In this document: positions 63,801 through 64,000 of the stretch, piece after piece
How the letters are laid out: each line of letters starts with the position of its first letter
Position numbering within the stretch: position 1 is the stretch's first letter
NCBI RefSeq assembly: GCF_026151205.1
Contig: NC_087079.1
Span: 3,242,730 to 3,306,729 of the forward strand
Length of the DNA: 64,000 nt
Direction: 5' to 3'
Origin: Bolinopsis microptera
Taxonomy: Eukaryota > Ctenophora > Tentaculata > Lobata > Bolinopsidae
Translations under genes and position numbers: made by a program
The notes under the pieces: generated by a model
Database searches by the model: none
Seen by the model: only the letters and a program-made list of their open reading frames with translations
Told to the model about the DNA's origin: nothing

Positions 63801-64000
63801 TTCCATTTTTTCCCAAATGACCGGGAGTCAGGTGTACTACAAATAATCCCGGGACAGGAAATAGAGTTACTCTGTATGAATAATTCGCGAGTATTCATTT
63901 CTGCAGATAATGCCAAACAGGACTGATAATTAAAAACAGTTACATTCGGACAAATATTCGAAACAAAGAATGTTGGTGCCATTGTTAACGACCCAAAGGA
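60809..64000 (-). CDS. LDLa-rich rhodopsin-type GPCR, 5' partial
   Basis: A single uninterrupted frame of over 1060 codons. The ATG at 63982 is only the first visible Met; the frame stays open to the edge and no signal peptide is seen, so the true start lies outside. The ectodomain (to about residue 625) is Cys-rich, with LDL-receptor class A-like modules, e.g. CDGYEDCDDGEDETGC (about 141-156), CNGYFDCFDQSDEDSVEC (about 287-304) and CNLVDDCGDSSDEENC (about 570-588). Seven helices follow (about 629-652, 666-688, 706-739, 756-778, 876-898, 926-947, 962-984). Class A marks include NIGD in TM2, CWVP in TM6 and NSVINPLLY in TM7; LTDFMCWVP recalls LGR/relaxin receptors. TM3 ends SIYR where most have DRY. 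The second extracellular loop is long (about 97 residues). No leucine-rich repeats were seen. Ligand unknown. Confidence 0.85.
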   Translation of the reverse strand, partial: SFGSLTMAPTFFVSNICPNVTVFNYQSCLALSAEMNTRELFIQSNSISCPGIICSTPDSRSFGKKWKEVLSRYWVCGQVKLQSLIICDLNLDDYCKTTATNTKAEVPCDGICDLTNCFDEAYCNGYIYGIMCKKGISPHYVQPAHICDGYEDCDDGEDETGCYHWEVGPSVEWCLITQSFCSGNNWVPIQNFTRCAGLKKQPLCSFDSSEVLLYSPFHEPMCKYFLDQTNCTDEKRSVLTCPVDGFPTSLSEVIVCNKYFEGYIFNDGKYSMCDDGFDLLCHQPSFSCRVHKHELCNGYFDCFDQSDEDSVECREMTEHTCIRRSYNKNGNQTPLPISWLNDGTEDCVGGEDELDSWLGPTCHVGSSFRYLPQGSVCENVFLCGVGSTEFVKIEDLCIGLNTCAAEKAVCEQTRPFKNVIYTAYQHRRKVWKTRKNGPKFLSYCLPGVSNSIGRFIEKCSQKSFEFPEEGIIGAAVPNSIMFPENKHDCSSFYGEQYVLMACSNRCLASSCLLKILPPAACAGVYKDTRTFSVTRSGSSLTFLIPLKRNLNIDEKGLKDNNLFQCTNDHCLTYDKVCNLVDDCGDSSDEENCTSVFTCESSNELIPSSEKCNGKVQCSDYSDECSEDCGKEIVSGIVLKIVTWVIGTTAVILNLAKFISNIRILVNDRRFSTLINTLFGMLINIGDFLTGSYLLSIAIVDTMVYGKGYCRQQFVWLSSNMCSFLGVISTFGTQISLFSMTLLSIYRLFEVFDFKIHVLRHLSVTIAVIITTITTLSLMMAIGPLMSTYEDLFVNGMTYNPNIKLFLPYVDRDTHVGVIKGYYGRIKMDDKFTWKRINSLIDEMLTSDYEKGALDRRKIHFYGNDGVCLFKYFVDKNDPQNGFVWSCLGVNLFCFFIISVCYGIINTVAKTSSQHVEQQNRENENIQKKAQTQRNIAVIILTDFMCWVPFIFICGLHSLELINAASTYPIFSLAILPINSVINPLLYGNLLEKHVIDRYNRLKSRLRSAICINVEAPVPIEEMELNVVVQNRLPQGSPHPQLVLLHGLLLLMLLQFRKLLTDRG

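Overview
The window is eukaryotic, most likely from an invertebrate metazoan. Coding sequence is split into many short exons with GT-AG borders and consistent phases, introns run from about 0.2 to 11 kb, base composition is AT-rich, and mobile elements and minisatellites are abundant. I saw no bacterial operon structure, tRNA or rRNA. The species cannot be fixed from sequence alone; a large single-exon LDLa-7TM receptor and an intron-poor BTB gene would fit a cnidarian, ctenophore, sponge or tunicate.

The main gene lies on the + strand, from about 5.4 kb to a stop at 48470. I assembled 24 candidate exons by eye. Exons 6 and 7 encode a CCT/OSR1_C-type domain, exon 8 carries an RFKV motif and exon 17 an RFII motif, followed by a polyglutamine tract and a coiled coil. 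This fits the non-catalytic regulatory part of a WNK (with-no-lysine) kinase, whose CCT domains and RFxV/I motifs dock SPAK/OSR1 kinases in ion-transport control. No kinase-domain motifs are in the window, so the catalytic exons, if present, lie upstream. The exon starting at 26183 looks like an internal first exon, and a CCAAT/CRE/E-box cluster near 40.1-40.3 kb looks like an internal promoter, so kinase-less isoforms are possible.

Upstream (0-4.7 kb) are a partial + strand ORF at the window edge and a - strand BTB-domain gene split by a 2344-bp non-autonomous hAT element with a perfect 8-bp target duplication. Downstream (51.9-54.1 kb) are possible - strand exons of an Smr-like (DLHH motif) gene and a retrotransposon relic. 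The last 3.2 kb hold a large - strand GPCR with an LDLa-rich ectodomain and seven transmembrane helices, open to the window edge.

Mobile DNA includes the hAT insertion, a 767-bp mariner-like MITE, a decayed LINE 3' end, a 1.9-kb element with perfect 30-bp inverted repeats packed with TTAACCAC motifs, and three palindromic elements ending in long G/C runs (one flanked by TTAA, one by a 7-8 bp duplication and nested inside a TA-flanked element). A dispersed repeat has two identical 74-bp copies 36 kb apart. The most striking local structure is in exon 16: nineteen copies of a 28-bp unit, each containing an acceptor-like site, a 15-nt in-phase segment and a donor-like site.
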